A stretch of DNA of 64,000 nt from Oscillospiraceae bacterium. Its GTDB lineage: Bacteria > Bacillota > Clostridia > Oscillospirales > Oscillospiraceae. The first letter of the stretch is position 1. The number at the start of each line of letters is the position of its first letter. Location: contig JAFZOI010000024.1 in NCBI GenBank assembly GCA_017550645.1, positions 1 through 64,000 on the forward strand. The letters run 5' to 3'. The translations under genes and the position numbers were made by a program. This document shows positions 36,047 through 44,632 of this stretch, one piece after another. A model generated the notes under the pieces. That model was not told the origin of the DNA. It worked only from the letters and a program-made list of their open reading frames with translations, and made no database searches.

Positions 36047-36092
36047 GTTGTTCTTCCTTCCTCCGGAGGCGAGCTCCGGCTTTTTTTCTTTC

Positions 36093-36121
36093 AGTATACT
36101 ACGACGCGCGGCGGAAAGCAA
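36093..36121 (-). promoter_or_regulatory. Promoter of the cupin gene
   Basis: Minus-strand TTGCTT (36116-36121) and TATACT (36093-36098) are 17 bases apart. Confidence 0.7.
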
Positions 36122-36141
36122 TCGGCATTCGTATGGAGGCG

Positions 36142-36882
36142 TCAATCTGGGATCCACGAATAAATGAAATACGTCGAGCCGGCGTTGGAATTAAAAAAGA
36201 GCAGCTGATCCTTATGCCTTTCCAAATAGGTCTCGCTGGTCATCAGAGGGACGTGGAACGTTATGGTATCGGTCATGCCTGCGCTGTACGTATCGTCCGT
36301 GTGGCCGTATTCCGTCGGGTCGCCGGCGAAGACAGGGTAAAACATATTGTCCGTATACTTCAGGCCGCCGGAGGACTCGTATGAGCCGACCATGTCGTGC
36401 AAATCGACCGTGCAGCAGATGCCGCCGGTACGGGAGGGCTTCTCGTCGTAGTCTGCCGAAGCGCTGAGCACTATGGTCCAGGTCTCGCCGGGATATATCT
36501 CCTTGGGGAGGGAGCACTTGCAGCGGAAGCTGCCGGAGTAAGGCACGGGTCCGTCGGAGGGATCGTCGGGATCGGGCGTATATGCCCATTCCGCCGTATG
36601 CTCATAAAGCTCGGCGGTATAAGTTCCTTTGAACTCTCCCCACTCTGAAACATAGTCATCTCTGCTGTCGGCAAGGGTCTCGGAAAGGACCCATTTGCCC
36701 TTTATTGGTTCCGGCGTCGGAGTCGGCTCCTGCGAGGGCTCCGGTTCTTCGGTCTTTTCCGGCTTCGGGGTCGACTCGGAGGTCTGCGGCTTCGGCGTGG
36801 AGGTGGATGGGCTGCCTCCGCAGCCGCAGAACACCGCAAGCAGGAGCACGGCGACAAGCACTATCGCTATCGTTCTTTTCAA
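36142..36882 (-). CDS. Hypothetical lipoprotein with a Pro/Thr/Glu linker
   Basis: This 246-residue protein has a type II signal (KRTIAIVLVAVLLLAVFCGC), then a low-complexity linker rich in Pro, Thr, Ser and Glu (about residues 25-62), then a beta-rich domain of about 180 residues with four cysteines (SFRCKCSL, GICCTVDL). I do not recognise the domain. The TTG at 36882 is the preferred start: it lies eight bases from GGGAG and puts the signal at the N terminus, while the ATG at 36900 sits on that ribosome-binding site. It has its own promoter. Confidence 0.75.
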   Translation of the reverse strand: MKRTIAIVLVAVLLLAVFCGCGGSPSTSTPKPQTSESTPKPEKTEEPEPSQEPTPTPEPIKGKWVLSETLADSRDDYVSEWGEFKGTYTAELYEHTAEWAYTPDPDDPSDGPVPYSGSFRCKCSLPKEIYPGETWTIVLSASADYDEKPSRTGGICCTVDLHDMVGSYESSGGLKYTDNMFYPVFAGDPTEYGHTDDTYSAGMTDTITFHVPLMTSETYLERHKDQLLFFNSNAGSTYFIYSWIPD

Positions 36883-36934
36883 GCAAAGCTCTCCCTTCAT
36901 CACGTTCAGGCGGCAGTTTTTGTTCTTTTCCCCC

Positions 36935-36963
36935 AGTATAACACGTTGCAACGCTCCGCGCAA
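36935..36963 (-). promoter_or_regulatory. Promoter of the Pro/Thr/Glu-linker lipoprotein gene
   Basis: Minus-strand TTGCGC (36958-36963) and TATACT (36935-36940) are 17 bases apart. Confidence 0.7.
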
Positions 36964-36980
36964 TCTGCATGCGCGAGTAT

Positions 36981-37012
36981 AAAAAAAGAGCCGTTACGAG
37001 CGTAACGGCTCT
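36981..37012 (-). terminator. Intrinsic terminator of yebC
   Basis: The stem AGAGCCGTTAC-GCTC-GTAACGGCTCT is followed on the minus strand by a T7 tract, just below the yebC stop. Confidence 0.9.
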
Positions 37013-37024
37013 TTGATTTTTTGA

Positions 37025-37765
37025 TCATTCCGCGTCTTCCCAGTTGTGCCAGACGTTCTGGACGTCGTCGTTGTCGTCGAACATGTCGAGCATCTTCTGC
37101 ATGTTCTTGATCTCGTCCTCGTTCGTCAGCTTGATATAGGTCTGCGGGACCATCTCGGCCTGCGCCGAGAGGAGCTTGTAGCCCTTCTCCTGCAGAGCCT
37201 CGGAGACGGCGACGAAGGCGTCGGGATCGTTTGTATAGACCTCGTAGACCTCGCCCTCGGGCGAGAAATCGTCCGCCCCGGCCTCGAGCGCGTCCATCAT
37301 CATGGTGTCCTCGTCGATATCGCCGTCCTCATTGTCGACGACGATGACGCCCTTCTTGTCAAAGGACCAGGAGACGCAGCCGGTCGTACCCATATTGCCG
37401 CCGTACTTATCGAAGTAATGGCGTATCTCGGAAGCGGTCCTGTTGCGGTTGTCGGTCATCGTCTCGACGATGACGGCGACGCCGCTGGGGCCGTATCCCT
37501 CGTAGGTGATGCTCTCGAAGTTCTCGGTGCTGCCCGAGCCGAGCGCCTTCTCTATGGTGCGCTTGATGTTGTCGTTGGGCATATTGGCGGCCTTCGCCTT
37601 GGCTATGACGGCAGCAAGGCGCGAATTGGCCGCGGGATCGCCGCTCCCGCCTTCCTTGACGGCGACGATCATCTCGCGCGCTATTTTCGTAAATGCCTGC
37701 GCGCGCTTGGCGTCCTGCGCGCCCTTCGTTTTCTGTATGTTATGCCACTTGGAGTGTCCTGACAT
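37025..37765 (-). CDS. yebC: YebC/PmpR family protein
   Basis: YebC-family proteins were described as transcriptional regulators, and more recent work assigns some of them to relieving ribosome stalls at proline tracts. The 246-residue protein has the invariant start GHSKWHNIQKTKGAQDAKRA, the ANMPNDNIKRTIEKA segment and the YEGYGPSGVAVIVE motif; the C terminus is acidic. It is a single-gene unit with promoter and terminator; in many bacteria ruvC follows, but not here. Confidence 0.95.
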   Translation of the reverse strand: MSGHSKWHNIQKTKGAQDAKRAQAFTKIAREMIVAVKEGGSGDPAANSRLAAVIAKAKAANMPNDNIKRTIEKALGSGSTENFESITYEGYGPSGVAVIVETMTDNRNRTASEIRHYFDKYGGNMGTTGCVSWSFDKKGVIVVDNEDGDIDEDTMMMDALEAGADDFSPEGEVYEVYTNDPDAFVAVSEALQEKGYKLLSAQAEMVPQTYIKLTNEDEIKNMQKMLDMFDDNDDVQNVWHNWEDAE

Positions 37766-37810
37766 AACCGCAACTCCCCTCTGTGCGTGGATTTTGTCTT
37801 TAACTATGAG

Positions 37811-37839
37811 ATTTTAGCACAGATCGGGCCGCTTGGCAA
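37811..37839 (-). promoter_or_regulatory. Promoter of yebC
   Basis: Minus-strand TTGCCA (37834-37839) and TAAAAT (37811-37816) are 17 bases apart, immediately after the end of the SPOCS-LysM gene. Confidence 0.75.
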
Positions 37840-37854
37840 GGCATAAAGCCCGCG

Positions 37855-39351
37855 TCAGGCATTTTTTGTTATGATGAGCAGCTCGCCCGGGGAGATGCGG
37901 GCCTCCGCGTCGAGCCCGTTAAGGCGGCGTATCGCCTCGCGCGAGGCGCGGTACCGCTTGGCGAGGCTCCAGAGATCGTCGTCCCTGCCGGCGCGCGCGA
38001 CGACTATGGAGGGGCGCGAGGCGGACTCCGGGTCGGGCGAGCTCTTCGCGGCCGACACCCAGCGCAGCTCCGTCTCGGAAAAGCTCCTGACCTCCGCGCG
38101 GACGGCGGCCCTTATCTCGACGCCGCCCGCGGCGGGCTCGGCGGTCACGCCGGAGACGCAGACGCAGACGCTGTCGCCGCGCTTGGCCGGGCAGTCGAAG
38201 GCGGCCTCGGCGCGGCCCTCGAGGGCGAAGGCCTTTCCGTCCTCGCCGAGGCAGAGCGCCTTGAGCTTTACGGGGACGCGGAGCGCGTTCCCGTCCGCAT
38301 TCGGGCGGAGCGCCGCAGCGGAGCAGGACAGCACGCTCTTGACGCGCGCGTCGGAGCTCATCGTCTCGCGGACGGACGCCTCGCGCGACGCGGACGACGT
38401 CATGGACTCGATGAAGGCGCTCTTCGTCTCGAGCTCGACGCTGTCCTTGACGGCGTAGACGTCGGACACGGTGCATACGGTCTTTTTTGCGCGCGCGGTG
38501 AGCTGTGCGACGGCCCCGAGCTCGACGCTGACGGTGTGTACGGTCTCCTCGTCGGCGGCGTTTTCGCGGACGTAGACTCCCGTCGGCATGACGGAGCACT
38601 CGCAGTCGGCCTCCTCATCGGAGAGCTCCAGCGACTGCGAATACGGGACGCTGATGCGCGCGCCGGTGAGTTCCCCGCTCATCTGCGCGTAGTAGAGGAG
38701 CTCAATCTCCGCCGTTCCGGAAAGGATCGACCTGCCGCCCGCGGAGGAGAGCTTATCCGCCGTCATCGTCGCCGAGCAGCCGGCGATGCGGCCTATGGGC
38801 GGCTTCGAGGCGGGTATCGCGGCGCTCTCGGCGAGACTGAAGGTCTTTTCCGTCACGGCGGAGGCCGCGACGAAGTCGCAGTCGCACTTGAGCGCCTCCA
38901 CCCCGCCGCCGGCCTCGCCGCACCAGCTCAGCTCCGACGGCATGAAGGTCTTGACGGACGCGGCGAGCGCGGCGCGCACGACGATCTTGCGCGAATTTAT
39001 GACGCGCGCGTCCAGCCCCGTGAGCTCCGCGCGAACGACGATCTTTCCAGAGGTGTCGAGGCCGGGGCTGTCGGCCGAGAAGCTCCATGGGACGGAGAGC
39101 TCGATGACGCGCGGCGCGCTCTCCCCCTCCGGCGTGTATACCACGCAGCCCTGCACCGTCCCGGAGGCTAAGGCGGAGTCCTCTCGGGCCTCCTTGCTCC
39201 TGAGCTCGACCGTGCCCGCGCAGCCGACCACGGCGGCGACGTCCGGGAGCGTGTCCGGCACGATCAGCTCCACGGTCTCCTCATGGTCGAACGAGGCCTC
39301 GGTCAGTTTTTTGAAATACAGCATGGCGTCCATGCCGAGCGCGATTTCCAT
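37855..39351 (-). CDS. SPOCS (DUF3794) protein with C-terminal LysM domain
   Basis: This 498-residue protein has repeated DUF3794/SPOCS domains, beta-rich modules related to those of SafA/SpoVID-type and Clostridial CotE-like spore-coat morphogens, and ends in a LysM peptidoglycan-binding domain (about residues 450-495: DDLWSLAKRYRASREAIRRL, then ISPGELLIIT). A function in placing the spore coat or cortex surface is likely. The N terminus is MEIALGMDAMLYFKKLTEAS with SFDHEETVELIVPD. The ATG at 39351 follows GAGGGG. The body is very rich in Ala, Ser and Val. Confidence 0.88.
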   Translation of the reverse strand: MEIALGMDAMLYFKKLTEASFDHEETVELIVPDTLPDVAAVVGCAGTVELRSKEAREDSALASGTVQGCVVYTPEGESAPRVIELSVPWSFSADSPGLDTSGKIVVRAELTGLDARVINSRKIVVRAALAASVKTFMPSELSWCGEAGGGVEALKCDCDFVAASAVTEKTFSLAESAAIPASKPPIGRIAGCSATMTADKLSSAGGRSILSGTAEIELLYYAQMSGELTGARISVPYSQSLELSDEEADCECSVMPTGVYVRENAADEETVHTVSVELGAVAQLTARAKKTVCTVSDVYAVKDSVELETKSAFIESMTSSASREASVRETMSSDARVKSVLSCSAAALRPNADGNALRVPVKLKALCLGEDGKAFALEGRAEAAFDCPAKRGDSVCVCVSGVTAEPAAGGVEIRAAVRAEVRSFSETELRWVSAAKSSPDPESASRPSIVVARAGRDDDLWSLAKRYRASREAIRRLNGLDAEARISPGELLIITKNA

Positions 39352-39451
39352 AGGACGTACTTCCCCTCTCGTTTGAGTTTTCAAGGAAGTATATTCTCCG
39401 CGCCGGGGAAATATCCCTGCGCAATGGAAATATCTCTGCGCAAGGGGAATA

Positions 39452-39610
39452 TCACCTGCGGCGGCAGACGAAGACGCCGCAGGCTATCAGCAGCGCCCCC
39501 GCCAGAAAGAACCAGAATTCCGACGGCAGCACGAGCGACATTATCAGCGCCGCGCCGGATGCTATCGAAACGGCGCCGACGCAGCTTTTATACTTTTTAT
39601 ACTTTCTCAT
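39452..39610 (-). CDS. 52-residue two-helix membrane protein
   Basis: This short gene is easily missed. The ATG at 39610 follows GGAGGTCTGT and gives 52 residues: a basic start (MRKYKKYKSC), a first hydrophobic helix (VGAVSIASGAALIMSLVLP), the turn PSEFWFF, a second helix (LAGALLIACGVFVC) and the end RRR. The pattern LP-x2-FWFF-x-AG-x-LLI-x2-G resembles small membrane proteins found in spore-forming Clostridia beside sporulation or envelope genes. It lies 100 bases ahead of the SPOCS-LysM gene, which may be co-transcribed, and only about ten bases after a terminator hairpin. Confidence 0.75.
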   Translation of the reverse strand: MRKYKKYKSCVGAVSIASGAALIMSLVLPSEFWFFLAGALLIACGVFVCRRR

Positions 39611-39620
39611 ACAGACCTCC

Positions 39621-39658
39621 AAATAAAAAAGCCTCCGCGTACCATTTTACGCGGAGGC
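39621..39658 (-). terminator. Intrinsic terminator of pcrA-eamA
   Basis: On the minus strand the stem GCCTCCGCGTA-AAATGG-TACGCGGAGGC is followed by TTTTTTATTT. The next ribosome-binding site starts at once, so this could also be an attenuator for the 52-residue gene. Confidence 0.9.
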
Positions 39659-39669
39659 TCGCCGGGCCG

Positions 39670-40554
39670 TCACGGGCCGAGCTTTTTCTTCTTGAAGGGT
39701 TTGACCTCGGAGACGATGACGGCGAGGAACATGAGCGCAAAGCCGATAAAGAGCCGCGGCTTCGGATCGTCGTAACCGAGGGCGAGCGAGAACGCCGCGC
39801 CGAATACGGCCTCGAACGAGAGAATGATCGAAGCCGGAGAGGGCGGCACGCGCTCCTGCCCCCAGTTTTGCAGGAACAGGCCCAGCGCCGTCGCGGCGAG
39901 GCCGAGATAGATCAGCGACCAGAGCGGGCGACCGGTCGGGAGGCCCGGCTTTCCCTCGAATATGAGCGTCCCCGCGAGGCAGATGACGGCGGCGACGACG
40001 AACTGCACGCACGTCAGCAGGAGGATATCCCCGCGCTTTTCCGTCGCACGCTTGACGGCGATGATATGACCCGCGTAGAGCGTGCCGCAAAGGAGCGTCA
40101 GCAAGTCGCCCTTGTTCACGCCGCCGACGGAACCCGGCGAGAGCGACAGCATGCCTACGCCCGCGAGGCAGAGTATCGCGGCGGCGATATTGTATCCGTC
40201 CGGGCGCCGGCGGTCCGTCGCCCAATAGAGGAACGGGACGAGCACGACGTAAAACGTCGTCAGAAAGGCGTTCTTTCCGGGCGTCGTCCATACGAGGCCG
40301 TACGTCTGGGCGATATAGGCCGCGCCGAGAAGGAGCCCCATGAGCGAGCCGTAGCCCAGATACGCGCCGTCGAGCTTCTTAAAGCGCGGGATGCAGACGA
40401 GGATGAATACAACAGACGCTATGATAAAGCGCGCCGCGAGAAGCATAAGCGGCTCCACGTCGTCGAGCGTGTCCTTCATGACGACGAAGGACGAGCCCCA
40501 TATCAACGTGGCCAGCAGCATCGCGAGAACGCCGAGCGCTCTTCCCTTCTTCAT
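39670..40554 (-). CDS. EamA/DMT-family permease
   Basis: This 294-residue protein has ten predicted membrane helices in two EamA halves (LATLIWGSSFVVMKDTLDD near the start; GLAATALGLFLQNWGQERVPPSPASIILSFEAVFG in two adjoining segments near the end). DMT-family members export amino acids, nucleosides or other small metabolites; the substrate is unknown. It overlaps the end of pcrA by an ATGA and ends at a terminator. Confidence 0.88.
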   Translation of the reverse strand: MKKGRALGVLAMLLATLIWGSSFVVMKDTLDDVEPLMLLAARFIIASVVFILVCIPRFKKLDGAYLGYGSLMGLLLGAAYIAQTYGLVWTTPGKNAFLTTFYVVLVPFLYWATDRRRPDGYNIAAAILCLAGVGMLSLSPGSVGGVNKGDLLTLLCGTLYAGHIIAVKRATEKRGDILLLTCVQFVVAAVICLAGTLIFEGKPGLPTGRPLWSLIYLGLAATALGLFLQNWGQERVPPSPASIILSFEAVFGAAFSLALGYDDPKPRLFIGFALMFLAVIVSEVKPFKKKKLGP

Positions 40555-42971
40555 AGCTTTTTAAGGTATTCCGAGGCGAAGTTTTTCATCAGCCGCCTCA
40601 CCCCGGAGCGCTCGAATTCTATCTCCAGCAGCGCGTCGCCGCCCGCGGGCTTGACGGAGAGGACCGTACCCGGGCCGAAGGCCGTATGCTCGACCCTGTC
40701 GCCCGGCGCGAGATCGAGCGAGGCGGGCTTGGAAGAGACGGGCCTCGTCGAATATCCCGGACGGGAAACGGGCCTTTTCGGCGCGCTCTGATAACCCGTA
40801 TAGGGGCTTTGGCGCGGCGACGGTCTCGCGGAATACTCGGAGCGGTCGTAGTCCGCGCCGAAGCCGGAATACCTGGCGGGCTCGGCGGGCTTTTCCGCGT
40901 CCTCGTCCGGTATCTCGTCGACGAAGCGGGAGACCGGATTTGCCGAGGTGTGGCCGAAGAGCATGCGCTGGCGCGCGGAGGTTATGTAGAGGTGCTCCTT
41001 GGCGCGGGTCATGGCGACGTAGCAAAGGCGGCGCTCCTCCTCGAGCTCGTCCTCGTCGCCGATGGCGCGAAGTCCGGGGAATATGCCGTCCTCTGCGCCG
41101 ATGATGATGACGTTTGGGAATTCAAGTCCCTTCGCCGAGTGCATCGTCATGAGCGTCACGCAGTCGGTCTCGGTATCGTAGCGGTCTATGTCGGTAAACA
41201 GCGCGACTTCGGCGAGAAAGCCGTCGAGATCGGCGTTCTCGTTTTCGGCCATGAAGGTCACGATGCTGCTCTTGAGCTCCATGACGTTTTCAAGGCGCGT
41301 TATGCTCTCCTGATCGTCCTTTTCCTCGAGCATGGCCTTGTAGCCCGTCTTTTCGAGCGCGAGATCGTAGAGCTCGTCGAGCGGCACGGCGGCGGAGCGG
41401 AGCTCTGATATGAGCCCGGCGAAGGCCGTCAGGCGCGGCGAAGCGGAGCGCAGCTCCTCGAATTCGAGCGAGCGCGCCATCGTCTCCAGCATGGATATCC
41501 CGTTCGCGGCGGCCGTCTCGCGGACGGTCTCGAGCGTCTTCGCGCCTATCTTGCGCGCGGGGACGTTCACGATGCGGGTAAGGCGCAGATCGTCGTTCGG
41601 GTTAGCTATGAGGCAGAGATAAGAGAGCATGTCCTTTATCTCGGCGCGGTCGAAAAAGCGCGTCCCCCCGACGACCTTATAGGGCACGCCCGCGCGCTTG
41701 AGCGCGAATTCCATCTGGTTGGCCTGCGCGTTCATGCGGTATAGCACGGCGAAGTCGCGCCAATTCGCGCCGCGGCCGAAGCCCTTCTGCATGACGGACA
41801 CGGCGTAGCGCGATTCGTCCTGCTCGCTCATGGCGCGGTGGATGATTATCTTGTCGCCGCGTGGATTCTTCGTCCAGAGCTCCTTGCCCTTGCGGGCGGT
41901 GTTGTGGCCGATGACGGCGTTCGCCGCGGAGAGGATATGGCCCGTCGAGCGGTAATTCTGCTCGAGGCGTATCGTCCGCGCGTCCTCGAACTGCTCCTCA
42001 AAGGAGAGGATGTTCTCTATCGTCGCGCCGCGGAATTTATAGATGCTCTGATCGTCGTCTCCGACGACGCAGACGTTGTTCCACCTGCCCGCGAGCAGAG
42101 CGACGAGCTTATACTGCAGAAGGCTCGTATCCTGATACTCGTCGACGAGGACGTACTTGAAGCGGCGCTGCCAGTAGTCGCGCACCTCCTCGTCCTCCGA
42201 CAGCAGACGGACCGTAAATAGGATGAGGTCGTCAAAGTCGAGCGCGTCGGCGGCGCGAAGGCGCTTGGAATACTCCAGATAAGCGCCGGCGATGAGCTTT
42301 TTGCGCGCGTCGTAGCCCGCCTCGGCGGCGTACGTCTCCGCGTCCTTCATGGCGTCCTTTGCCGCGCTTATGGCGGCGAGCGCGCTGCGCGGCGGGAGGA
42401 CCTTGTCGTCAATATCGAGGTCCTTCAGGATGCGCTTCATGAGGGACTGCGAGTCGTCGGTATCATAGATGGTGAAGTTGGAGTCGAAGCCCGGGATGCG
42501 CTCAATGTCGTGGCGCAGGATGCGCACGCAGGCGGAGTGGAACGTCGAGGCCCAGATATCCGCCGCGCCCTCGCCGAGCATGGCCTCGAGGCGGGACTTG
42601 AGCTCCCCCGCGGCCTTGTTGGTGAACGTGATGGCGATGACGCGCCACGGCTCGGCGGGCTCGAGGGAGCATATCTCCCTGACGCGGTCCGCGTCCTCCG
42701 CGCGCGGCGCGGCGAGGTAGGCGCGCAGGAAGTCCGCGTCCTCCTCCGTCACGCCGTCGGGGACTTCGTCGGAGTCGGAGGCGCGGCCGTATTTGAGGAT
42801 GTTGGCGATGCGGTTTATTATGACGGTCGTCTTGCCGCTGCCCGCGCCGGCGAGAATGAGCAGAGGCCCCTGCGTCGCGAGGACGGCCTCAAGCTGCATT
42901 TCGTTCAGGCGCGGAAAATCGGCGGCAATGACCTTTTTTCGAAGCTCGATGAATTCTCTGTTGTCTAACAT
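40551..42971 (-). CDS. pcrA: ATP-dependent DNA helicase PcrA/UvrD
   Basis: PcrA is a superfamily 1A 3'-5' helicase for repair and for clearing RNA polymerase and recombination intermediates. The 806-residue protein has motif I AGAGSGKT near residue 42, motif Ia ITFTNKAAGEL, motif II VDEYQDTS, motif III VVGDDDQSIYKFRGA, motif IV EQNYRS, motif V TMHSAKGLEF and motif VI CYVAMTRA. The C terminus has the Tudor-like RNA polymerase-binding fold (GDRVEHTAFGPGTV). The insert DSDEVPDGVTEEDADFLRAY near residue 65 is Clostridial. Confidence 0.96.
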   Translation of the reverse strand: MLDNREFIELRKKVIAADFPRLNEMQLEAVLATQGPLLILAGAGSGKTTVIINRIANILKYGRASDSDEVPDGVTEEDADFLRAYLAAPRAEDADRVREICSLEPAEPWRVIAITFTNKAAGELKSRLEAMLGEGAADIWASTFHSACVRILRHDIERIPGFDSNFTIYDTDDSQSLMKRILKDLDIDDKVLPPRSALAAISAAKDAMKDAETYAAEAGYDARKKLIAGAYLEYSKRLRAADALDFDDLILFTVRLLSEDEEVRDYWQRRFKYVLVDEYQDTSLLQYKLVALLAGRWNNVCVVGDDDQSIYKFRGATIENILSFEEQFEDARTIRLEQNYRSTGHILSAANAVIGHNTARKGKELWTKNPRGDKIIIHRAMSEQDESRYAVSVMQKGFGRGANWRDFAVLYRMNAQANQMEFALKRAGVPYKVVGGTRFFDRAEIKDMLSYLCLIANPNDDLRLTRIVNVPARKIGAKTLETVRETAAANGISMLETMARSLEFEELRSASPRLTAFAGLISELRSAAVPLDELYDLALEKTGYKAMLEEKDDQESITRLENVMELKSSIVTFMAENENADLDGFLAEVALFTDIDRYDTETDCVTLMTMHSAKGLEFPNVIIIGAEDGIFPGLRAIGDEDELEEERRLCYVAMTRAKEHLYITSARQRMLFGHTSANPVSRFVDEIPDEDAEKPAEPARYSGFGADYDRSEYSARPSPRQSPYTGYQSAPKRPVSRPGYSTRPVSSKPASLDLAPGDRVEHTAFGPGTVLSVKPAGGDALLEIEFERSGVRRLMKNFASEYLKKL

Positions 42972-43006
42972 GGCGGGCCTTTCGTTTGAAGCGTTCTTGA
43001 ATAATT

Positions 43007-43035
43007 ATTTTACCACAAAAGCCCGTATAAAACAA
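43007..43035 (-). promoter_or_regulatory. Promoter of pcrA-eamA
   Basis: Minus-strand TTGTTT (43030-43035) and TAAAAT (43007-43012) are 17 bases apart; the -35 element coincides with the T tract of the spoIIA terminator. Confidence 0.65.
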
Positions 43036-43060
43036 GCGCCGCGCAGTCTCCCGCACGGCG
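43031..43060 (-). terminator. Probable terminator of the spoIIA operon
   Basis: On the minus strand CGCCGTGC and GCGCGGCG pair over eight bases (one G-U) around an 8-base loop, followed by CTTGTTTTAT. It starts four bases after the sigF stop. Confidence 0.7.
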
Positions 43061-43063
43061 TAT

Positions 43064-43780
43064 CTATTTTTCCCCGAGGCTCTCGCGCAGGGCCTCTATC
43101 GCGCGGCGCTCTATGCGCGAGACCTGCACCTGCGAGACGGAGAGGACCTTGGCCGCCTCGGCCTGCGTCATGCCCCTGTAAAACCGGAGCGCGACGACCT
43201 GCCGCTCGCGCGCGCCGAGCCGTTCGAGCGCTTCGCGCAGCGAGACGCGCTCGAGCAACCTTTCCTCCGCGCTCCAGTCGCCGAGCACGTTTTCGAGCGT
43301 GAGCCCGTCCTCCCCCGCGCTGCGCTGGAGGCTGTCGGCGGTCGAGGTCGCGGTCTCGGCGACGGCGATATCCTCCGGCGAGATACCCGTCCGCTCGGAT
43401 ATCTCGGATAAGACGGGCTCCCTGCCGAGCTCCCCGGCGAGCTCGCTTCTCGCGGCGCGGATGACGGCGGCGCGTTCCTTGACGCCGCGGCTGACCTTGA
43501 CGGCCCCGTCGTCGCGCAGGAAGCGGCGTATCTCGCCCGATATCTTCGGGACGGCGTAGGTCGAAAAGCGCGTCCCGTAGGCTCCGTCATAGCCGCGTAT
43601 GGCCTTGACGAGGCCGACGCAGCCGAGCTGGAAGAGGTCGTCCGCGTCCACGCCGCGGCCGAAATAGCGGCGGGCTATGCTCCAGATGAGGCCGCTGTTT
43701 TCCTCGACGAGCTTTTCCGCGGCGGCCGCGTCGCCGGCCTTGGCGGCCTCGAGCAGGTCTGCGCCGAAGGGGGCGCTCAT
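43064..43780 (-). CDS. sigF: Forespore sigma factor SigF
   Basis: Sigma-F is the first forespore-specific sigma factor, held inactive by SpoIIAB. The 238-residue protein has region 2 (NSGLIWSIARRYFGRGVDAD, DLFQLGCVGLVKAIRGYD, RFSTYAVPKISGEIRRFLRD), region 3 and region 4 with the helix-turn-helix MTQAEAAKVLSVSQVQVSR. The frame extends to 44011, but the ATG at 43780 in an ATGA overlap with spoIIAB gives the family start. It is the third gene of the spoIIA operon. Confidence 0.96.
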   Translation of the reverse strand: MSAPFGADLLEAAKAGDAAAAEKLVEENSGLIWSIARRYFGRGVDADDLFQLGCVGLVKAIRGYDGAYGTRFSTYAVPKISGEIRRFLRDDGAVKVSRGVKERAAVIRAARSELAGELGREPVLSEISERTGISPEDIAVAETATSTADSLQRSAGEDGLTLENVLGDWSAEERLLERVSLREALERLGARERQVVALRFYRGMTQAEAAKVLSVSQVQVSRIERRAIEALRESLGEK

Positions 43781-44214
43781 TTCCCGCTCCCGCCTCCCAT
43801 GCGCTTGCGCAGGACGACGACCGTACCGCGCCCGGGGCGGCTCCTGACGCGCATCTCGTCGGTAAAGCTCTCCATGATCGAAAAGCCCATGCCCGCGCGC
43901 TCCTCGCCGCCAGTCGTATAGAGAGGCTCGCGGGCTTTGGCGACGTCCTCGATGCCGCATCCCCAATCTTTTACGGATATTTCCGCCACATTGCCGTCTA
44001 AAATGCGGCATTTCATGAGGATTCTCCCCACTTCACCCGTATATGCATGGACGATGCAGTTCGTCACGGCCTCGCTGACGGCCGTCTTCAGGTCGCCCAT
44101 CTCCTCGAGAGTCGGGTCGAGCGGAAGCACGAAAAGCGCGGCGGCGCTCCGCGCCAGAGCCTCGTTCACGCTCCGCGAGGGAAATTCCAGCTTCAGATAG
44201 TTATGTATTTTCAT
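43777..44214 (-). CDS. spoIIAB: Anti-sigma F factor and SpoIIAA kinase
   Basis: SpoIIAB binds sigma-F and phosphorylates SpoIIAA, so cell-specific sigma-F release depends on it. The 145-residue GHKL-family protein has the N box EAVTNCIVHAY, the G1 box DWGCGIED and the G2 region GMGFSIMESFTD. It starts 18 bases after spoIIAA and overlaps sigF by four bases. Confidence 0.96.
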   Translation of the reverse strand: MKIHNYLKLEFPSRSVNEALARSAAALFVLPLDPTLEEMGDLKTAVSEAVTNCIVHAYTGEVGRILMKCRILDGNVAEISVKDWGCGIEDVAKAREPLYTTGGEERAGMGFSIMESFTDEMRVRSRPGRGTVVVLRKRMGGGSGK

Positions 44215-44232
44215 TCGTTTTCCTCCGTGCGG

Positions 44233-44547
44233 TCATACCGCGCCCGTGATATCTATCAGCCGCTCTATGCCGGACGCGTCGAGCACGCGCATCGGCTGCG
44301 GGCGGACGTTTCTTACGCACATCGTCCCGTCGAGCTCGTTCATGCGCTTATATGTCCGCAGCAGGAGCGCGACGCCGGAGCTGTCCATGAACTCCAGTCC
44401 CTTGAGGTCGAGCACGCAGCTTCGCGGGGAGTAGGCGTCGAGCTTCTGCGAGAGGCGCTTCATGGCGTCGCGCGCGGCGTGGTGGTCGAGCTCGCCCGAG
44501 AAGCTCAGCGTCAGGCGTCCGCCCTTGTAGCTGCCGCTTATTTTCAT
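44233..44547 (-). CDS. spoIIAA: Anti-anti-sigma F factor
   Basis: SpoIIAA frees sigma-F from SpoIIAB when unphosphorylated. The 104-residue STAS-domain protein has FSGELDHHAA and the phosphorylation loop FMDSSGVALLL; serine 56 aligns with Ser58 of Bacillus SpoIIAA. SpoIIE, encoded 6 kb away, would dephosphorylate it. Its GGAGGG site lies just below the valS terminator, so where its sigma-H promoter sits is unclear; it could be in the 3' end of valS. Confidence 0.96.
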   Translation of the reverse strand: MKISGSYKGGRLTLSFSGELDHHAARDAMKRLSQKLDAYSPRSCVLDLKGLEFMDSSGVALLLRTYKRMNELDGTMCVRNVRPQPMRVLDASGIERLIDITGAV

Positions 44548-44564
44548 ATCCGACCCTCCAATGC

Positions 44565-44601
44565 AAAAAATGAGGCCGTCCCTGCTTGGGACGACCTCAT
44601 T
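44565..44601 (-). terminator. Intrinsic terminator of valS
   Basis: A stem of about 13 base pairs (44569-44582 with 44588-44601, one mismatch) is followed on the minus strand by T6. Five bases later comes the ribosome-binding site of spoIIAA. Confidence 0.88.
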
Positions 44602-44632
44602 TTATCTTTTATTTCGCGCGGAATGCGTCGCT

